DNA of 63,227 nucleotides from Ottowia thiooxydans DSM 14619 (GTDB lineage Bacteria; Pseudomonadota; Gammaproteobacteria; Burkholderiales; Burkholderiaceae_C): NCBI RefSeq assembly GCF_000422885.1, contig NZ_AUGX01000001.1, positions 1 to 63,227 of the forward strand, read 5' to 3'. Shown piece by piece: positions 62,299 to 63,227 of this stretch (position 1 is its first letter; each line of letters starts with the position of its first letter). The notes under the pieces were generated by a model. It saw only the letters and a program-made list of their open reading frames with translations, ran no database searches and was not told where the DNA came from. The position numbers and the translations under genes were made by a program.

Positions 62299-62985
62299 AT
62301 GGGTATGTTGGGTTCACTTGCACTAACCGCCTTTCTGATGGGATTGGCGGGTGGCCCCCATTGCATTGCAATGTGCGGGGCGGCGTGTGCGGGCATCGGC
62401 CAGACGGCAGGGGCGCGTAGTACCTCGGCGATGGGGCTGTTTCAGATCGGCCGGATCATCGGGTATTCGACGCTGGGAGGCGTAGCAGCTGCGTCACTGC
62501 AGGGCATTGGGTGGTTGACCACTCAAAGCGCTGCGATTCGCCCAGTGTGGACCTTATTTCACGTGGCGGCCGTGGTCCTCGGCTTGTTGTTACTGATTCA
62601 AGCCCGTCAACCGGTGTGGTTGGAGCAGGGCGCGCGTCGCGTATGGACAGCTGTGCGGGGGTTTCAGCAACGGCGCGGGCGTGGTGCACCTCTGGTTATC
62701 GGCGCTCTATGGGCATTCATGCCCTGTGGCTTGCTGTATTCGGCGTTGATGGTGGCCGCGTTGGCGGGCAGCATTACGGGTGGGGTGATTACTATGGCGC
62801 TTTTCGCGCTAGGCAGCAGCGTATCCCTGATGATCGGCCCGTGGCTTTTTCTGCGCTTGCCCGCAGGAACTCGTGGTGAGTGGGGCATGCGCGCCGCCGG
62901 CCTGGCGCTTTTGCTGGCCTCAGGTTGGGCGCTCTGGATGGGCCTAGTGCACGATCAAGCGCCCTGGTGTATTACTCCAGCGTGA
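62299..62985 (+). CDS. TauE/SafE-like membrane protein (UPF0014/CcoH-neighbour type)
   Basis: The 228-residue polytopic membrane protein has GLAGGPHCIAMCGAACAGI near the start and WAFMPCGLLYSALMVAALAG later, typical of the sulfite exporter TauE/SafE family members encoded near cbb3 oxidase, fnr and hemN genes. Cys residues in both motifs could bind a metal; a role in copper supply to cytochrome oxidase has been proposed for relatives. The neighbourhood supports a respiratory role. Confidence 0.82.
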   Translation: MGMLGSLALTAFLMGLAGGPHCIAMCGAACAGIGQTAGARSTSAMGLFQIGRIIGYSTLGGVAAASLQGIGWLTTQSAAIRPVWTLFHVAAVVLGLLLLIQARQPVWLEQGARRVWTAVRGFQQRRGRGAPLVIGALWAFMPCGLLYSALMVAALAGSITGGVITMALFALGSSVSLMIGPWLFLRLPAGTRGEWGMRAAGLALLLASGWALWMGLVHDQAPWCITPA

Positions 62986-62998
62986 GCGACTAGCAGTT

Positions 62999-63105
62999 TC
63001 AGGGCCCAGCGTAGCGATGGCCCGAGTGGGTATCCCACCCCTCTGGCCGCGCTGAGAAGCGCACGGGGAGGGGCGGGCAAGAGCACTGAAAGATGCTCTT
63101 GCTTC
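62999..63105 (-). repeat. Dispersed repeat, right copy (inverted)
   Basis: This stretch is the reverse complement of about 1-107, with scattered changes. It follows the TauE/SafE-like gene. The remaining bases to 63227 hold no gene or recognised element. Confidence 0.75.
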
Positions 63106-63227
63106 GTGATCTAGCTTGCAGCCGCTGTTTGAACGTAGAGAACGAAGTGAACGCAGTGAGTTCGGCTGCACCGCCCCTTGACTGAGCATCGCAAGTTGCC
63201 CGAAGCGCAGCGCAGGGACGCGTCCGG

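Noticed and set aside
1-63227. Composite transposon or genomic island bounded by the inverted end repeats
   Set aside because: The enclosed genes are mostly core genes in conserved order, and no transposase or integrase is present; the copies look like a dispersed repeat.

Overview
The window is a GC-rich chromosomal segment from a betaproteobacterium, most likely Burkholderiales and probably Comamonadaceae. The evidence is the gene order rpsO-pnp-qor-tpiA-secG-tRNA-Leu-nuoABCDEFGHIJKLMN-DUF2818-NUDIX-DUF1178, the fnr/hemN/TauE-SafE neighbourhood, a Bug-type receptor, and many short GC-rich palindromic repeats between genes. No prophage, integrase, transposase, plasmid or CRISPR functions are visible.

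Region 1 (1-11.8 kb) is mostly housekeeping and maintenance: rpsU-yqeY, a two-gene SbcD/SbcC-like (YhaO/YhaN-like) nuclease and ATPase pair, an HI0933-type flavoprotein, cobA-ybiB, a thioredoxin, a substrate-binding-like protein without a signal peptide, tsaD and an Hsp20 chaperone. Region 2 (11.9-21.7 kb) is accessory: a DUF2242 lipoprotein with an Ala/Pro tail, a branched-chain-amino-acid-type binding protein, a cluster of a small Pro-rich exported protein, an exported lipidated intradiol-dioxygenase-like protein and a two-component system, and a cassette of LysR regulator, sulfatase and Bug receptor. Region 3 (21.8-32.2 kb) holds a complete multisubunit cation/proton antiporter operon (phaAB-C-D-E-F-G), divergent from a second two-component system followed by a DegQ-like periplasmic protease.

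Region 4 (32.2-36.8 kb) is the odd part. A strong terminator is followed within a few bases by a sequence resembling the 5' end of a group II intron. Next come an 823-residue protein of unknown function with a plausible PLP-enzyme signature in its C-terminal half, an unrecognised non-coding stretch, a DUF2628 membrane protein ending inside a MITE-like repeat, and a small secreted protein. Region 5 (36.8-63.2 kb) returns to core genes: an aminotransferase, rpsO, pnp, qor, tpiA, secG, tRNA-Leu(GAG), the complete 14-gene complex I operon, DUF2818, a NUDIX hydrolase, DUF1178, fnr, hemN and a TauE/SafE-like membrane protein. The fnr-hemN divergent region carries a good FNR box.

Several repeat families recur: inverted copies at both window ends, a 60-bp repeat (183 and 36351), an approximately 100-bp GC-rich repeat (368, 58167, 58236), a tandem 86-bp repeat splitting phaD from phaE, and two MITE-like elements (14241, 35896). 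Several repeats or hairpins overlap the stop codon of the neighbouring gene.
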